Below, piece by piece: positions 36,414 through 45,205 of a stretch of DNA of 64,000 nucleotides. Below the pieces are notes generated by a model. That model worked only from the letters and a program-made list of their open reading frames with translations. It did not search any database and was not told the DNA's origin. The stretch's first letter is position 1. Each line of letters starts with the position of its first letter. Location: NCBI RefSeq assembly GCF_000759715.1, contig NZ_BBLU01000007.1:42979-106978 (forward strand), written 5' to 3'. The stretch is from Demequina mangrovi (GTDB lineage Bacteria > Actinomycetota > Actinomycetes > Actinomycetales > Demequinaceae). The position numbers were made by a program, and so were the translations under genes.

Positions 36414-38156
36414 TCACCCTGTTCCGGCACCCGGGGAGCCTTCCTCACCGGCCGCGCCGAGGTCGCCTCGGAACGTCCCGGTGACGTCGTCCACCGCGGC
36501 GCCGACGGTCGGCGCGAGCCGGTCGGGGGTGAAGCGTTCGAGCTCGCCGTAGCGGCGCAGCATGTCCTTGACCGGTCCCTTGACCTCGGCGAGGACCAGG
36601 CGGATGCCGTGGGCGGCGAGGTACTCGTCGAGCTCGACGAGCGCGTCGATGGCCGTGGTGTCGATGTCGGTGATCGGCTCGGCCGCGAGGATCACGGTGC
36701 GCACCTCCGGCCCGGCCGCCGCGACCTCGTCCCGCACCCAGTCGGCGAAGACGCCTCCGTTGGCGAAGAAGAGCGGTGCGTCGAAGCGCAGCACCACGGC
36801 TCCGGGGATCGGGCGGGCGTCCTCCGGGTGGCGCGAGAGGTCGTGATAGCCGCGCCGTCCCGGGATCCGGCCCAGGCGCGCACGGTAGGGGCGCCACGAG
36901 CGGTCGACGAACGTGAGCAGCGACAGCACGATCGCCACGAGGATGCCCTCGAGCACGCCGACCACCAGCACGCTCACCATCGCGAGCAGCGAGAGCACCG
37001 CATCGACGCGCTTCATGCGCCACAGCGCGCGGACGGCCCGCGCGTCGATGAGGGTGAGGACGGCGGCGATCACCACCGCGGCGAGCGTCGGCTCGGGGAG
37101 GTACCGGGTGAGCCCGGGCACGAGCAGCATGAACACGACCACCAGCGCCGCTCCCACCGCCCCGGTGAGCTGGGTGCGCGAGCCTGCCGCATCGGCCACC
37201 GGCGTGCGCGAGGAGGAGGCGGAGATGGGGAAGCCGCCGAGCAGCCCGCCGCCGATGTTCGCGAGGCCGATGCCGCCGAGCTCGGCGTTGCCGCTCACGG
37301 TCTCGCCGCGTCGCGCCGCGAGCGTGCGCGAGAGCACCGCACTGTCGGTGAAGGCGACCAGCGCGATGCCCGCCGCCGGCGCGAGCAGCGCCGCCGCATC
37401 GTCCCATCGCAGGCCGCCGAGCGCGGGTGCCGGGAGGCCCTGCGGCAGCGCCCCCACCACGGCGACCTGGTCCTCGAGGCCCAGGACCGCGACGACCGCC
37501 ATGCCCAGCACCACCGCGACCAGCACGCCGGGGACGCGCGAGCGGAGGCGGCGCATCACCAGGATCACCGCGAGCGACCCCGCGCCGAGCGCGACGGCCA
37601 CCGGCACCGCCTCGCCGCGCGCGATCCCGTCGGCGATCGCGGCCGCGTTGTCCCACGGGGTCGACCGCTCGATCGAGAAGCCCAGCAGCGCGGGGATCTG
37701 GGTGAGGATCACGACGATCGCGATCGCGTGGAGATAGCCGAGCCGCACGGGCTTGGACAGCAGGTCCGTGACGAAGCCGAGCCTCAGCAGCGCGCCGACC
37801 AGCATGAAGGCGCCCACGAGGATCGCGAGCAGGCCCGCGAGAGCGACCGCGCGGTCCTGGTCGCCGTGCGCGAGCGGCAGGATCGCGGCAGCGATGATCG
37901 GCGCGAGCGCGGAGTCGGGGCCGAGCACGAGGATCCGCGACGGGCCGAAGGCGGCATAGACCAGCAGCGGCACGATGGTCGCGTAGAGGCCGGTCACCGG
38001 CGGCAGGCCCGCGACCTGCGCGTAGCCCATGCCCGCCGGGATGAGCAGCGCGGTCACGACGATGCCGGCACGGACGTCGGGCCACAGCCACGCGCGACGG
38101 TACTCGCGGACGATGCGCAGACCCGGCACCGCACGCTCGATCGCCGTGGCACGCAT
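36414..38156 (-). CDS. SulP family anion transporter with STAS domain
   Basis: The protein has 580 residues. Residues 25-430 are the SulP membrane domain, with PAGMGYAQVAGLPPVTGLYATIVP and the ISASSSRTPVADAAGSRTQL segment that usually binds the anion. The last 110 residues form a STAS domain (ILAAEPITDIDTTAIDALVEL). The anion could be sulfate or bicarbonate; sulfate would feed the PAPS supply for the sulfotransferase-like gene, but nothing links them. GGAGGAGG lies about 6 nt before the ATG. Confidence 0.93.
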   Translation of the reverse strand: MRATAIERAVPGLRIVREYRRAWLWPDVRAGIVVTALLIPAGMGYAQVAGLPPVTGLYATIVPLLVYAAFGPSRILVLGPDSALAPIIAAAILPLAHGDQDRAVALAGLLAILVGAFMLVGALLRLGFVTDLLSKPVRLGYLHAIAIVVILTQIPALLGFSIERSTPWDNAAAIADGIARGEAVPVAVALGAGSLAVILVMRRLRSRVPGVLVAVVLGMAVVAVLGLEDQVAVVGALPQGLPAPALGGLRWDDAAALLAPAAGIALVAFTDSAVLSRTLAARRGETVSGNAELGGIGLANIGGGLLGGFPISASSSRTPVADAAGSRTQLTGAVGAALVVVFMLLVPGLTRYLPEPTLAAVVIAAVLTLIDARAVRALWRMKRVDAVLSLLAMVSVLVVGVLEGILVAIVLSLLTFVDRSWRPYRARLGRIPGRRGYHDLSRHPEDARPIPGAVVLRFDAPLFFANGGVFADWVRDEVAAAGPEVRTVILAAEPITDIDTTAIDALVELDEYLAAHGIRLVLAEVKGPVKDMLRRYGELERFTPDRLAPTVGAAVDDVTGTFRGDLGAAGEEGSPGAGTG

Positions 38157-38324
38157 CGTCGCCTCCTCCCCCCATCGTCGCCCATGGAGGGATGGCGCCG
38201 CTCGGCGGGAGATCGGGCGTATCGTGTCGCCCCGACGGCGCTTCAGGGCCCGTGCGCGTGGACCCTCCGGCGGCGTCCCACTCTTTTGTTGAATGAAACT
38301 ACAAACGTGTGGAATGGTCTCTGA

Positions 38325-38789
38325 TCAGGAGTAATAGCCGTCCCGGAGCGCGATACCGTGCTCGATCCACACCTTGAGGGAGTCGAGCATCTGGGTCCAG
38401 CCCATGCAGTTGCGGAAGGCGGCATGCGCGCCGTCGTCGGAGTTCCGCCACGCGGACTCGGTGATGGTGACGAGGGTGCGCGCCCCGTCGTCGACGAGTT
38501 CGAGCGCGAAGACCACGGTGGTCCGGTCGGCGACGCCCGCGACGGCCTCCCACGCGATCACGAGGCGTCGGGGCGGGTCCGCCTCGACCACGGTGACCGG
38601 GAAGCGCCCGGGATGGTCGGCGAAGTCCCAGCTCACCTGGGCACCGGGATCGAGTCGGCCGCGCGCGCCGCCGGTGGCGAAGTACTGGGTCAGCTGTGCA
38701 GGATCGGCGATGGCCTCGTACACGGCGGCGGCGGGACGCGCGATCCTGCCGGACACGGTGAACGAGAGCGTTTCAGGCATATCGTTCAT
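38325..38789 (-). CDS. SRPBCC family (START/AHSA1-like) protein
   Basis: The 154-residue protein shows the AHSA1-type SRPBCC pattern: FTVSGRIARPAAAVYEAIADPAQLTQYF at the start and CMGWTQMLDSLKVWIEHG at the end. Genes of this type are often paired with an ArsR-type regulator, as here. The family binds small hydrophobic ligands or acts on aromatic compounds. The ATG lies inside the shared palindrome with the ArsR gene. Confidence 0.88.
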   Translation of the reverse strand: MNDMPETLSFTVSGRIARPAAAVYEAIADPAQLTQYFATGGARGRLDPGAQVSWDFADHPGRFPVTVVEADPPRRLVIAWEAVAGVADRTTVVFALELVDDGARTLVTITESAWRNSDDGAHAAFRNCMGWTQMLDSLKVWIEHGIALRDGYYS

Positions 38790-38809
38790 GTTGTATTTTT
38801 ACAACATGA
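38786..38809. promoter_or_regulatory. Palindromic operator between SRPBCC and ArsR genes
   Basis: Two exact 10-bp arms, TCATGTTGTA and TACAACATGA, flank a TTTT centre. The complement of CAT at 38787-38789 is the SRPBCC start codon, and the ATG at 38806-38808 is the ArsR start codon. TATTTT (38794-38799) lies 6 nt before the ArsR ATG and serves as its minus-10 element. Binding here would block both promoters and both start sites. Confidence 0.75.
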
Positions 38810-39135
38810 TGGACACCGCTGACAAGGGCTCCGACGACGATCGGGTGTTCAAGGCCCTCGCCAACCCCCTGAGGCGGCGCATGCTCGATGCGCTGCGTGA
38901 GGCCCCGCGCACCACGGGCGAGGTGTGCGCCGCGCTGCCCGAGATCGACCGCACCACGGTGCTGCAGCACCTCAAGGTGCTCGAGGGTGCGGAGCTCGTC
39001 TCGGGCCGGCGCGTGGGCCGCGAGCGCCACCTCACGCTGTCGCCGCTGCCGATCAAGCGCATCCACGACCGCTGGATCGGCGCCTACGCGCAGGCCGCCG
39101 TGGACCTGCTCGCGCGGCTCGACGACGACGGCTGA
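38806..39135 (+). CDS. ArsR family transcriptional regulator
   Basis: The 109-residue protein is a winged helix: DRVFKALANPLRRRMLDALREAPRTTGEV, then recognition helix IDRTTVLQHLKVLEGAELVSGRRVGRERHL. It has no Cys for metal binding, so it is not an arsenic sensor; it belongs to the ArsR/SRPBCC pairs. It probably represses its divergent neighbour and itself. A leaderless start at 38806 is preferred. Confidence 0.9.
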   Translation: MMDTADKGSDDDRVFKALANPLRRRMLDALREAPRTTGEVCAALPEIDRTTVLQHLKVLEGAELVSGRRVGRERHLTLSPLPIKRIHDRWIGAYAQAAVDLLARLDDDG

Positions 39136-39138
39136 CCC

Positions 39139-40308
39139 TCAGCCGAGGACGCAGAGGGCCGTGTCGTCGCCCGAGAGCGCGTTCTCGTCATCCGCGGCCG
39201 CGATCACGATGAAGTAGTTGGACCGTTGTCCGAGGTTCTCGGTCATGTAGTCCCGATGACCGTCGCAGGCCGCCGAGAACGCATCCGCGTCGTCGAGCGT
39301 GGGCTCGCCGTCGATCAGCTCCCCCAGCGGCACCGCGTTGAGGATCTCGACCATGTGATGGCTGTCCTTGTCGCACTCGACCTCGGCGACGTCGAAGCCC
39401 GGCTCGTCCGTGGAGGTCAGGCACCCGCCGATGGCCGTGCCCCCGTCGACCCACACGAGCGCGTAGTCGCGCATCGCCTCATAGATGGTGAGGTACTCGT
39501 CGGTGTACCGGCGCGCGAGGCTCTCACCCACCCGATCGGTCGCGCGCGTGGACCCGGCCTCAGCAAGCTCCGCGTAGAGCTCATCGTTGGTCGTGGCGAC
39601 CTCACCACCCTGGGCCGCCACTGCCGCGAACAGGCCCGAGTCCTTCTCGAGGCCCGCGTGCGCATCGCCGTAGCCGATGACCACGGCGTCGATGCCCGCC
39701 TGCGCCTCGACCGCCGCCGCCGCGCCGTCCGCGTCGATCCAGGTCTCCTCGGCGGTGCGGTCCACCGGGTAGAGCGCGAGGCTGACGTCGAGCGTGCCAC
39801 CGGGCTCGATCGAGTCGGCCTCGCCCGCCACGCGCGCGATGCCCGCACCGGTGACGAGCCGCTCGGCGAGCGCGCATCCGATCACCCCCGTCACCCCGTA
39901 CACCGCACGGCCGAGGACCGCGGCGCACTCGCCCGCATCGGTGAGACCGGTGTCGAGCGCGACGATCTTCAGCGAGCCGACCGTGCTGAGCGCGATGCTG
40001 CGCGTCTCGTGAGGGTTGGTGATCGCGAGCGCGACCTGCGCGTTCGGGTAGAGGTGCGCCTGCGTGTCGTGCTCCTCATCGGGCTCCGCGTAGGCGCCGC
40101 CGAGGGTCGAGACCTCGTAGGCGACGTCGATCGTGGCCTGCCCCGTGGCCGCGAGCGCAAGCGCGCCCGAGCCGTAGACCGTCGGTACGAGCGGCTCGAC
40201 GCTCGGCGACGGCGAGGCCGCTCCTCCTCCACCGGCGAAGGTGCACGCCGTCAGCGCGGCCGCGATCGTGGCCGCTCCGGCGACCCTGGTCCAGTCCCTC
40301 ATCCGCAT
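39139..40308 (-). CDS. Lipoprotein of unknown function
   Basis: The protein has 389 residues. A signal peptide ends in the lipobox ALTAC (Cys near residue 22), followed by a Gly/Ser/Pro linker. The mature part has several Cys (ECAAVLG, GCALAER, GGCLTST, VECDKD, FSAACDG, ALCVLG) that could form disulfides. GAGGGG lies 10 nt before the ATG. It is divergent from another lipoprotein and the two share TAGCGTGA-containing promoter sequences. I do not recognise the family. Confidence 0.75.
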   Translation of the reverse strand: MRMRDWTRVAGAATIAAALTACTFAGGGGAASPSPSVEPLVPTVYGSGALALAATGQATIDVAYEVSTLGGAYAEPDEEHDTQAHLYPNAQVALAITNPHETRSIALSTVGSLKIVALDTGLTDAGECAAVLGRAVYGVTGVIGCALAERLVTGAGIARVAGEADSIEPGGTLDVSLALYPVDRTAEETWIDADGAAAAVEAQAGIDAVVIGYGDAHAGLEKDSGLFAAVAAQGGEVATTNDELYAELAEAGSTRATDRVGESLARRYTDEYLTIYEAMRDYALVWVDGGTAIGGCLTSTDEPGFDVAEVECDKDSHHMVEILNAVPLGELIDGEPTLDDADAFSAACDGHRDYMTENLGQRSNYFIVIAAADDENALSGDDTALCVLG

Positions 40309-40334
40309 GCGCGACAGCCCCCTCAGGCACGGCG

Positions 40335-40446
40335 ATGGCCGTCACGCTAGCCGCGGGTGCATTGGTGCCCCAGGACCCCGCGCCTCGACACGCGGACGAA
40401 CCGGACGGGTTCCCCCAGACCGCCCCGCGCGCTAGCGTGAACGCCA
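40335..40446. promoter_or_regulatory. Divergent promoters of two lipoprotein genes
   Basis: Each direction has the same GCTAGCGTGA sequence (minus strand around 40348-40356, plus strand around 40432-40441), with TAGCGT as the minus-10 element. Each is followed by a short leader with a Shine-Dalgarno site (GAGGGG and AGGGGGG). The two genes are probably expressed together. Confidence 0.45.
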
Positions 40447-40468
40447 CGTGACCAGGGGGGATGCTGTC

Positions 40469-41005
40469 ATGACCATCGATCTGCGCCGTGCCGCGGCGTG
40501 CCTCTCGGCGACCGCCGCGCTCACCTTCGCTCTCGCCGGCTGCGCCGCCGACGACCCACCGCAGGCGGCGGCCACCGAGACGCCGCCCGTCGCCGCATCG
40601 TCCACCCCCGCGCCGAGCGCGAACGACGCAGCGACCTCGCATGTGGTGGACGGCATCGCCGAGCCGGCGGCCGACCAGGCCGCGGCGCTCGCCGCCTACG
40701 TTGCGATCGGGCAGGAGCAGATCCCGACCCTCATGGAGCTCGCACCCGGCATCTACTCCGAGATCACGATCCGCGGGGAGGGCGACAACACTCTCGTGTT
40801 CGAGTACACGTACGCCGACCAGGTCGACGCCGACGTCGCGGCCGCCGGCATCGACGTGATGGCGTCCACCTTCCAGGAGATGACGGCGAGCGTGATCATC
40901 CCCGAGATGCTCACCTATGGGATCACCGCGGACCCCCAGGTCGCCTACACCTACCTCAACGCCGACGGCTCGCTGATCTGGAGCCAGGCCTTCGGCGAGG
41001 AGTAG
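40469..41005 (+). CDS. Small lipoprotein (DUF4854-like)
   Basis: The protein has 178 residues. A signal peptide ends in the lipobox ALAGC (Cys near residue 25); a Pro/Ala/Thr linker follows, and then a compact domain with IYSEITIRGEGDNTLVFEY. From memory this fits the DUF4854 family; function unknown. AGGGGGG lies 8 nt before the ATG at 40469. Confidence 0.75.
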   Translation: MTIDLRRAAACLSATAALTFALAGCAADDPPQAAATETPPVAASSTPAPSANDAATSHVVDGIAEPAADQAAALAAYVAIGQEQIPTLMELAPGIYSEITIRGEGDNTLVFEYTYADQVDADVAAAGIDVMASTFQEMTASVIIPEMLTYGITADPQVAYTYLNADGSLIWSQAFGEE

Positions 41006-41021
41006 CCCCGGGACGCGCCGA

Positions 41022-41060
41022 AGGCCCGACCCGCGGTGCGTTCCCCCGCGGGCCGGGCCT
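41022..41060. terminator. Hairpin between convergent lipoprotein and aztD genes
   Basis: AGGCCCG and CCCGCGG on the left pair with CCGCGGG and CGGGCCT on the right with small bulges and a loop of about 9 nt. It lies between two convergent genes and would stop transcription from both sides. Confidence 0.65.
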
Positions 41061-41092
41061 CCGTGCGAGCTGAGCGCTCGGGCGAGCGGGCG

Positions 41093-42412
41093 TCAGCCGG
41101 TGACGCCCACGATCTCGTTGGTCGCGACGCCGACCTCGACCGACTTCCAGACCTCGCCGCCGACGTAGTCGACGATGTGGAGCGTGCCGGTGGCCGGCTC
41201 GGTCACGTACGCCATGCCGGCGAGGACGGTGAGCGCCGGGTGGGCGGTCTGCCACTCCTCGGGCGCCTCCCACGCGTCGATCACGTCGATCGAGCGCAGG
41301 ACGTCGCCGGTCGCGGAGTCGATGACGCGGAGCGCGCCGTCCGTGCCGAGCACCAGGGACTCGCCGTCCACGCCGCGAGCCAGGCCGCGCCAGGTGTACT
41401 CGGCCTCGTCGCCGCTGAAGGGGTCGACGACCTGGATGGTCTCCGCCTCGGGGTCGATCAGGGTGATCTCGGTGAGGTTGATGCCGCCGTCGGGGTCGGT
41501 GCGGCGGTCGCCCAGGACGATGTCGTCGCCGTCGACGGAGTGGAGGTTGCCGGTGCGGGCGAAGTCGACGCCCGCGTCGATCTTGTGGACGTGGTCGCCG
41601 TGGAACACGAGGACGCCGTCCTCGCAGCCGACCATGAACAGCTCGTCGCCGTCCGAGGTCTCGAAGGCGGTCTCGCCGTGGACTCCGGGGCACTGCTCGC
41701 TTGAGGAGATGACCGCATCGTCGCCGTCGAGGAGCATCGCGCCATCGCGGCTGTCCTCGTCCCCGATGGTGATCATGAGCTCGCCGCCGTCGCTCGCGAC
41801 CGCGACGCCGTGGTGGGCGGACTCCGTCGTGTGCTCGCGGACGATGTCGAGGTGGCCCTCCTCGACCATGTGCTCCCACTCGTCGGCCTCGACCACGGTG
41901 ATCTGGCCGGTGCCGTCGTCGAAGAACGCGGCAAGGCCGTCGTGCACCACGAGGTGGCCGGGGGTCTCGGCCTCGACCCACAGGTCGGTGAGGGTCGGCG
42001 TGGTGGTGAAGTAGTGCGCGTGGTCGCCGTGCGCCTGGCTCCAGGTGCCCGCGTCGAGGATCTGGAAGCCGCCGGTGGTGGAGACGCCGACGTGACGGCC
42101 GTCGCCCGCGACGTTGAGGCGGGTGAAGCCGTCGAGCGCGATGTCCGCCTCGGTCTCGAGGGTGTTGGCGTCGAGGACCAGGATGCCGCCGTCATACGTG
42201 ACGACGATGCGCGGGGTCTGCGCGGCCATCTCGGTCGAGGCCGCGGAGGTCTCCTCGGCCTCGTGGTCGTGGTCGTCGTGCGAGTCGACCTCGAGCGCGT
42301 CGGAGGAGGCGGTGACCTCGGCCTCCTCGGCCGAGCAGGCGGCGAGGGCGAGCACGAGGGCGGAGGCGCCGGCGATGGTCGCGGCGCGCTTCCCGAGCGG
42401 GGTGAGGGTCAT
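41093..42412 (-). CDS. aztD: Zinc metallochaperone AztD-like lipoprotein
   Basis: The protein has 439 residues. The lipobox ALAAC (Cys 26) is followed by a His/Asp-rich stretch (DSHDDHDHEAEE) that could bind zinc, and then a seven-bladed beta-propeller (repeats such as RIVVTYDGGILVLD and LHSVDGDDIVLGDRR). His residues within the propeller (HGDHAHYF, ESAHHGV, HGDHVHK) fit AztD, which passes zinc to the binding protein AztC. No aztABC genes are in the window. A candidate metal-regulator site lies upstream. Confidence 0.82.
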   Translation of the reverse strand: MTLTPLGKRAATIAGASALVLALAACSAEEAEVTASSDALEVDSHDDHDHEAEETSAASTEMAAQTPRIVVTYDGGILVLDANTLETEADIALDGFTRLNVAGDGRHVGVSTTGGFQILDAGTWSQAHGDHAHYFTTTPTLTDLWVEAETPGHLVVHDGLAAFFDDGTGQITVVEADEWEHMVEEGHLDIVREHTTESAHHGVAVASDGGELMITIGDEDSRDGAMLLDGDDAVISSSEQCPGVHGETAFETSDGDELFMVGCEDGVLVFHGDHVHKIDAGVDFARTGNLHSVDGDDIVLGDRRTDPDGGINLTEITLIDPEAETIQVVDPFSGDEAEYTWRGLARGVDGESLVLGTDGALRVIDSATGDVLRSIDVIDAWEAPEEWQTAHPALTVLAGMAYVTEPATGTLHIVDYVGGEVWKSVEVGVATNEIVGVTG

Positions 42413-42426
42413 GAGAGTGGAGCTTT

Positions 42427-42459
42427 CTACGTGCGGTGGACGCGCCCGGCGGGGCGCAT
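42427..42459 (-). other. Possible 10-codon upstream ORF before aztD
   Basis: An ATG at 42459 lies exactly 6 nt after TAGGGT (42466-42471) and opens a 10-codon frame (MRPAGRVHRT) ending 14 nt before the aztD start. If the promoter is real, this ATG is the first codon of the transcript. Translation of it is a guess. Confidence 0.35.
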
Positions 42460-42465
42460 CTCGTC

Positions 42466-42494
42466 ACCCTAAGCGATAACGGGAACGATTATCA
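42466..42494. promoter_or_regulatory. Candidate Zur-type operator and promoter of aztD
   Basis: GATAA (42475-42479) and TTATC (42489-42493) are inverted, 9 nt apart, in a region that reads TGATAATCGTT on the minus strand. This resembles actinobacterial Zur boxes (TGATAAT/TGAAAAT half-sites), though the spacing is not the classic one. It spans the likely minus-35 to minus-10 region of the TAGGGT promoter. Confidence 0.5.
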
Positions 42495-42595
42495 AACTCG
42501 CGTGCTCATGCCCGGTTCGGGTGGGGGCCGCGACCGTTTCGGGCACCTCGCACCTCGGTCGTAATCGGGATCTTTCGGACATCCGCAGATCTCGC

Positions 42596-42601
42596 TACGT
42601 T
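42596..42601 (+). promoter_or_regulatory. Minus-10 element TACGTT of the 42608 gene
   Basis: TACGTT lies exactly 6 nt before the ATG at 42608 with no Shine-Dalgarno site. Confidence 0.6.
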
Positions 42602-42607
42602 CGTGCC

Positions 42608-43258
42608 ATGTACTCCCCGGAGCAGGACGACCCCGAGTACAAGGCCGCGATGTCGCGCGCCACCTTCTACGACCTCGAGGGCGACCAGACCAACGCGGGC
42701 GCGAACTACGAGGCGGCGGAGCGGCGCCGGAGCGAGATGGCGGAGGCGCGGTGGGCGAACCGCCGCCCGACATGGCCGCTCTTCGTCGCGCCGGTCGTCT
42801 TCCTCCTCCCGCTGGTCTCGCTCCACGACCTCCTCACCGCCGAGGTCCGATGGCTCGACGACCTCGCCGGTCGGGTGCCCGAGGGGATCGCCGAGGCCGC
42901 GCATGAGCACTGGTGGGGGGCCGTGCTGGTCGGAATCGCGATCTGGGCGCCATTCGCTGGCGCCGCGGTGCTGATGCGTCTCCTACGTGCGCGGGTCGGC
43001 GACTCCCTTCCCCGGCGATGGTTCCTCGTCCTACCGCGCTGGCTCTGGTTCTTCACCATCACGGCCATCCGCGGGGCCACGTGGGTGACCGGCGTCATCA
43101 TCGCGTGGGAGGTGGGACAGGTGCTGCGCGGCGGCACCCCCGCGCCGCTGATGTGGACCGCCGAGGGCGCTCTGGAAGCGACCCTGCTCTCGATCGGCTC
43201 CTGGTGCTTCCTGCGCGCCTTCTTCCTCATGCGGCAGCACCCTCCTCGCCACACCTGA
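42608..43258 (+). CDS. Membrane protein of unknown function
   Basis: The 216-residue protein has an acidic N-terminus (residues 1-45) with possible helix repeats, and then about four membrane segments (WPLFVAPVVFLLPLVSLHDLL, WGAVLVGIAIWAPFAGAAV, WLWFFTITAIRGATWVTGVI and a last one near WCFLRAFFLM). I do not recognise the family. It is divergent from aztD and precedes ccdA by 58 nt. Confidence 0.7.
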   Translation: MYSPEQDDPEYKAAMSRATFYDLEGDQTNAGANYEAAERRRSEMAEARWANRRPTWPLFVAPVVFLLPLVSLHDLLTAEVRWLDDLAGRVPEGIAEAAHEHWWGAVLVGIAIWAPFAGAAVLMRLLRARVGDSLPRRWFLVLPRWLWFFTITAIRGATWVTGVIIAWEVGQVLRGGTPAPLMWTAEGALEATLLSIGSWCFLRAFFLMRQHPPRHT

Positions 43259-43316
43259 CCTCCGCGCGACCCGTCCGCGCCCGGCTACGCTCCGAACGTG
43301 GGCCGAGGAGGTCACC

Positions 43317-44219
43317 ATGGATGCATCCGACGCCGCCTACGCCCTGCTGCTGGGCTCAGTCGCCGCGTTCAACCCGTGCGGCTTCGCGCTGCTGCCCGCG
43401 TACCTGACCGTGCTGGTCACCGGCAGCGCAGGCGCGCACGATGCGGCGGTGCCGCGCGCGATCGCGCTGCGGCGCGCGCTGGGCTTCGCTGGCGCCATGA
43501 CCGCCGGCTTCGTCGGGGTGTTCACCGCGTTCGGCCTGCTCTTCGCCGGTGTGAGCCTGAGCCTCCAGGCCACGGTGCTGCCTGCCATGTCGTGGGTGAC
43601 GCTGGTGCTCGGGATCCTGGCGGTGATCCTCGGCGTCGTGATGACCCGGCATGGCGAGCTGCGCGGGCCGGGCCTGGGCGCGCTCGCGCGGGTCGGGCGG
43701 GCACCCGGACGGACCGTCTGGTCGCAGGTGGGCTACGGCGCCTCGTTCGCGCTGGCCTCGCTCAGCTGCACCATCGGGCTCTTCCTCGTGGTGGTGACCC
43801 AGGCGCTGGCGGCGACCGGGCCGGTCGCGACCCTCACGCCGTTCCTCGCGTACGGCCTGGGGATGGGCGCCTCGGTGGTGCTGGTCTCGCTGGCCGCGGC
43901 GCTTGCCGGCGGCGGTCTCGCGACCGCGGTGCGGCGGCGGACACCTCTGCTCATGCGGCTCGGCGGCGTGCTCATGGTGCTCGCGGGGCTGTACGTGACG
44001 CTGTTCGCGTTGGCGGAGATCCTGCCGCGCTACGGCATCACGGCCCTCGACCCCGTGCTGCTCACCACGTCCCGCTGGCAGTCCTCCGTGACGCTCGCGA
44101 TCCAGTCGTGGGGCACGCCGGTGCTGGTGGCCGTGGTGGGGTTCGCGGCGCTCGCCACGCTGGGCGTGGTGGTCGCGGCGCGACGCGCGGAGCGACGGGC
44201 GGAGCGCACGGCCGGCTGA
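43317..44219 (+). CDS. ccdA: CcdA-type thiol:disulfide membrane transporter
   Basis: CcdA passes electrons from cytoplasmic thioredoxin across the membrane. The 300-residue protein has six to seven membrane segments and the two redox Cys (AFNPCGFALLPAY, Cys21; SLSCTIGLFL, Cys151). The start has GAGGAGG 5 nt upstream; a TACGCT element suggests a 20-nt leader. The thioredoxin-like lipoprotein at 45.2 kb is a likely redox partner. No cytochrome c synthesis genes (resB, ccsA) are in the window. Confidence 0.9.
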   Translation: MDASDAAYALLLGSVAAFNPCGFALLPAYLTVLVTGSAGAHDAAVPRAIALRRALGFAGAMTAGFVGVFTAFGLLFAGVSLSLQATVLPAMSWVTLVLGILAVILGVVMTRHGELRGPGLGALARVGRAPGRTVWSQVGYGASFALASLSCTIGLFLVVVTQALAATGPVATLTPFLAYGLGMGASVVLVSLAAALAGGGLATAVRRRTPLLMRLGGVLMVLAGLYVTLFALAEILPRYGITALDPVLLTTSRWQSSVTLAIQSWGTPVLVAVVGFAALATLGVVVAARRAERRAERTAG

Positions 44220-44244
44220 CCGTCCGCCCCGCCCGGCTTCCGGA

Positions 44245-45147
44245 TCAGACCAGGCGCATGCCCCACGCGAGCGTGTGCTCGGCGCCGGGCTCGAGGGTGA
44301 TGAGGTTCTCCCCCGTGCGGAACGCGTCCGCGATGCAGGTCATCGGCTCGATCGCGACGCCGGCGCGGCGCACCCCGGCGACCTCGTCGCCCGTGCAGAT
44401 CTGCCAGGCCTTCGCCTCGGAGTCGGCCCAGATCTCGACGGTGGAGCCGTCGGCCCAGCCCAGGCGCGACCACGAGCGGCCCTCGGCGTCGGGGATCACG
44501 TCGACCCAGGCATCGTCGAACGCGACGCCCTCGAGCGGGAGCGCGACGCGCAGGTCGAAGTCGCCGTCGACCGGCACGGCGCCCGTCGGGAGCAGGCGCT
44601 CGTCGACGGTGACGTTCGAGGCCGCGTCGAGCTGCAGCGTGCACTCGTCGAGGGGCGTGCCGCCCGGTGCGAACCAGGGGTGGAAGCCGAGGCCGTAGGG
44701 CAGCGCGGAGGCGCCGACGTTGCGCGCGACCGTGGTGATGGTGAGGCCGTCCTCGCCCAGCGCGTAGGTGGTCGCGAGCGCGAGCTGGAACGGGTAGCCG
44801 GGGCTGGCGACCAGCTCGTAGGCGAGCGTCACCGACGACTCGGAACGCTCCTCGACCGTCCAGGCCGCCCAGCACACCAGGCCGTGGAGCGCGGTTCCCC
44901 GGTCGGGCTCGGACAGCGGCACCTGGAGCTCGCGGCCGCCGAACTCGTACTTGCCGTCGCGAAGACGGTTGGGCCATGGCGCGAGGACCATGCCGTGGAA
45001 CGCGGCGGGGAGCTCGTCGGCCGGGAACGGGATGACGACCTCGCGGCCGCCCACGGTGTACTCCCGCAGGGCGGCGCCCACGGTCGCGATGGTGGCGACC
45101 TGGTCGCCGAGGGTCAGGGTGATCTGGTCACCGGAGATGAATTCCAT
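44245..45147 (-). CDS. Aldose 1-epimerase (galactose mutarotase-like)
   Basis: The 300-residue protein interconverts alpha and beta anomers. It shows LAPWPNRLRDGKYEFGG, HGLVCWAAW (His), LGFHPWF (catalytic His) and VAIEPMTCIADAF with the catalytic Glu. The order fits the galM family. The ATG lies 6 nt after TAGCCT, so a leaderless message is expected. It lies between ccdA and the thioredoxin-like gene. Confidence 0.92.
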   Translation of the reverse strand: MEFISGDQITLTLGDQVATIATVGAALREYTVGGREVVIPFPADELPAAFHGMVLAPWPNRLRDGKYEFGGRELQVPLSEPDRGTALHGLVCWAAWTVEERSESSVTLAYELVASPGYPFQLALATTYALGEDGLTITTVARNVGASALPYGLGFHPWFAPGGTPLDECTLQLDAASNVTVDERLLPTGAVPVDGDFDLRVALPLEGVAFDDAWVDVIPDAEGRSWSRLGWADGSTVEIWADSEAKAWQICTGDEVAGVRRAGVAIEPMTCIADAFRTGENLITLEPGAEHTLAWGMRLV

Positions 45148-45153
45148 GGTCTG

Positions 45154-45159
45154 AGGCTA
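45154..45159 (-). promoter_or_regulatory. Minus-10 element TAGCCT of aldose 1-epimerase
   Basis: TAGCCT ends exactly 6 nt before the ATG at 45147. Confidence 0.65.
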
Positions 45160-45205
45160 TTCCCTCAGGCCCGGGACCCGCGCGCCGCCGGGCGCCCCGC
45201 GTGGG

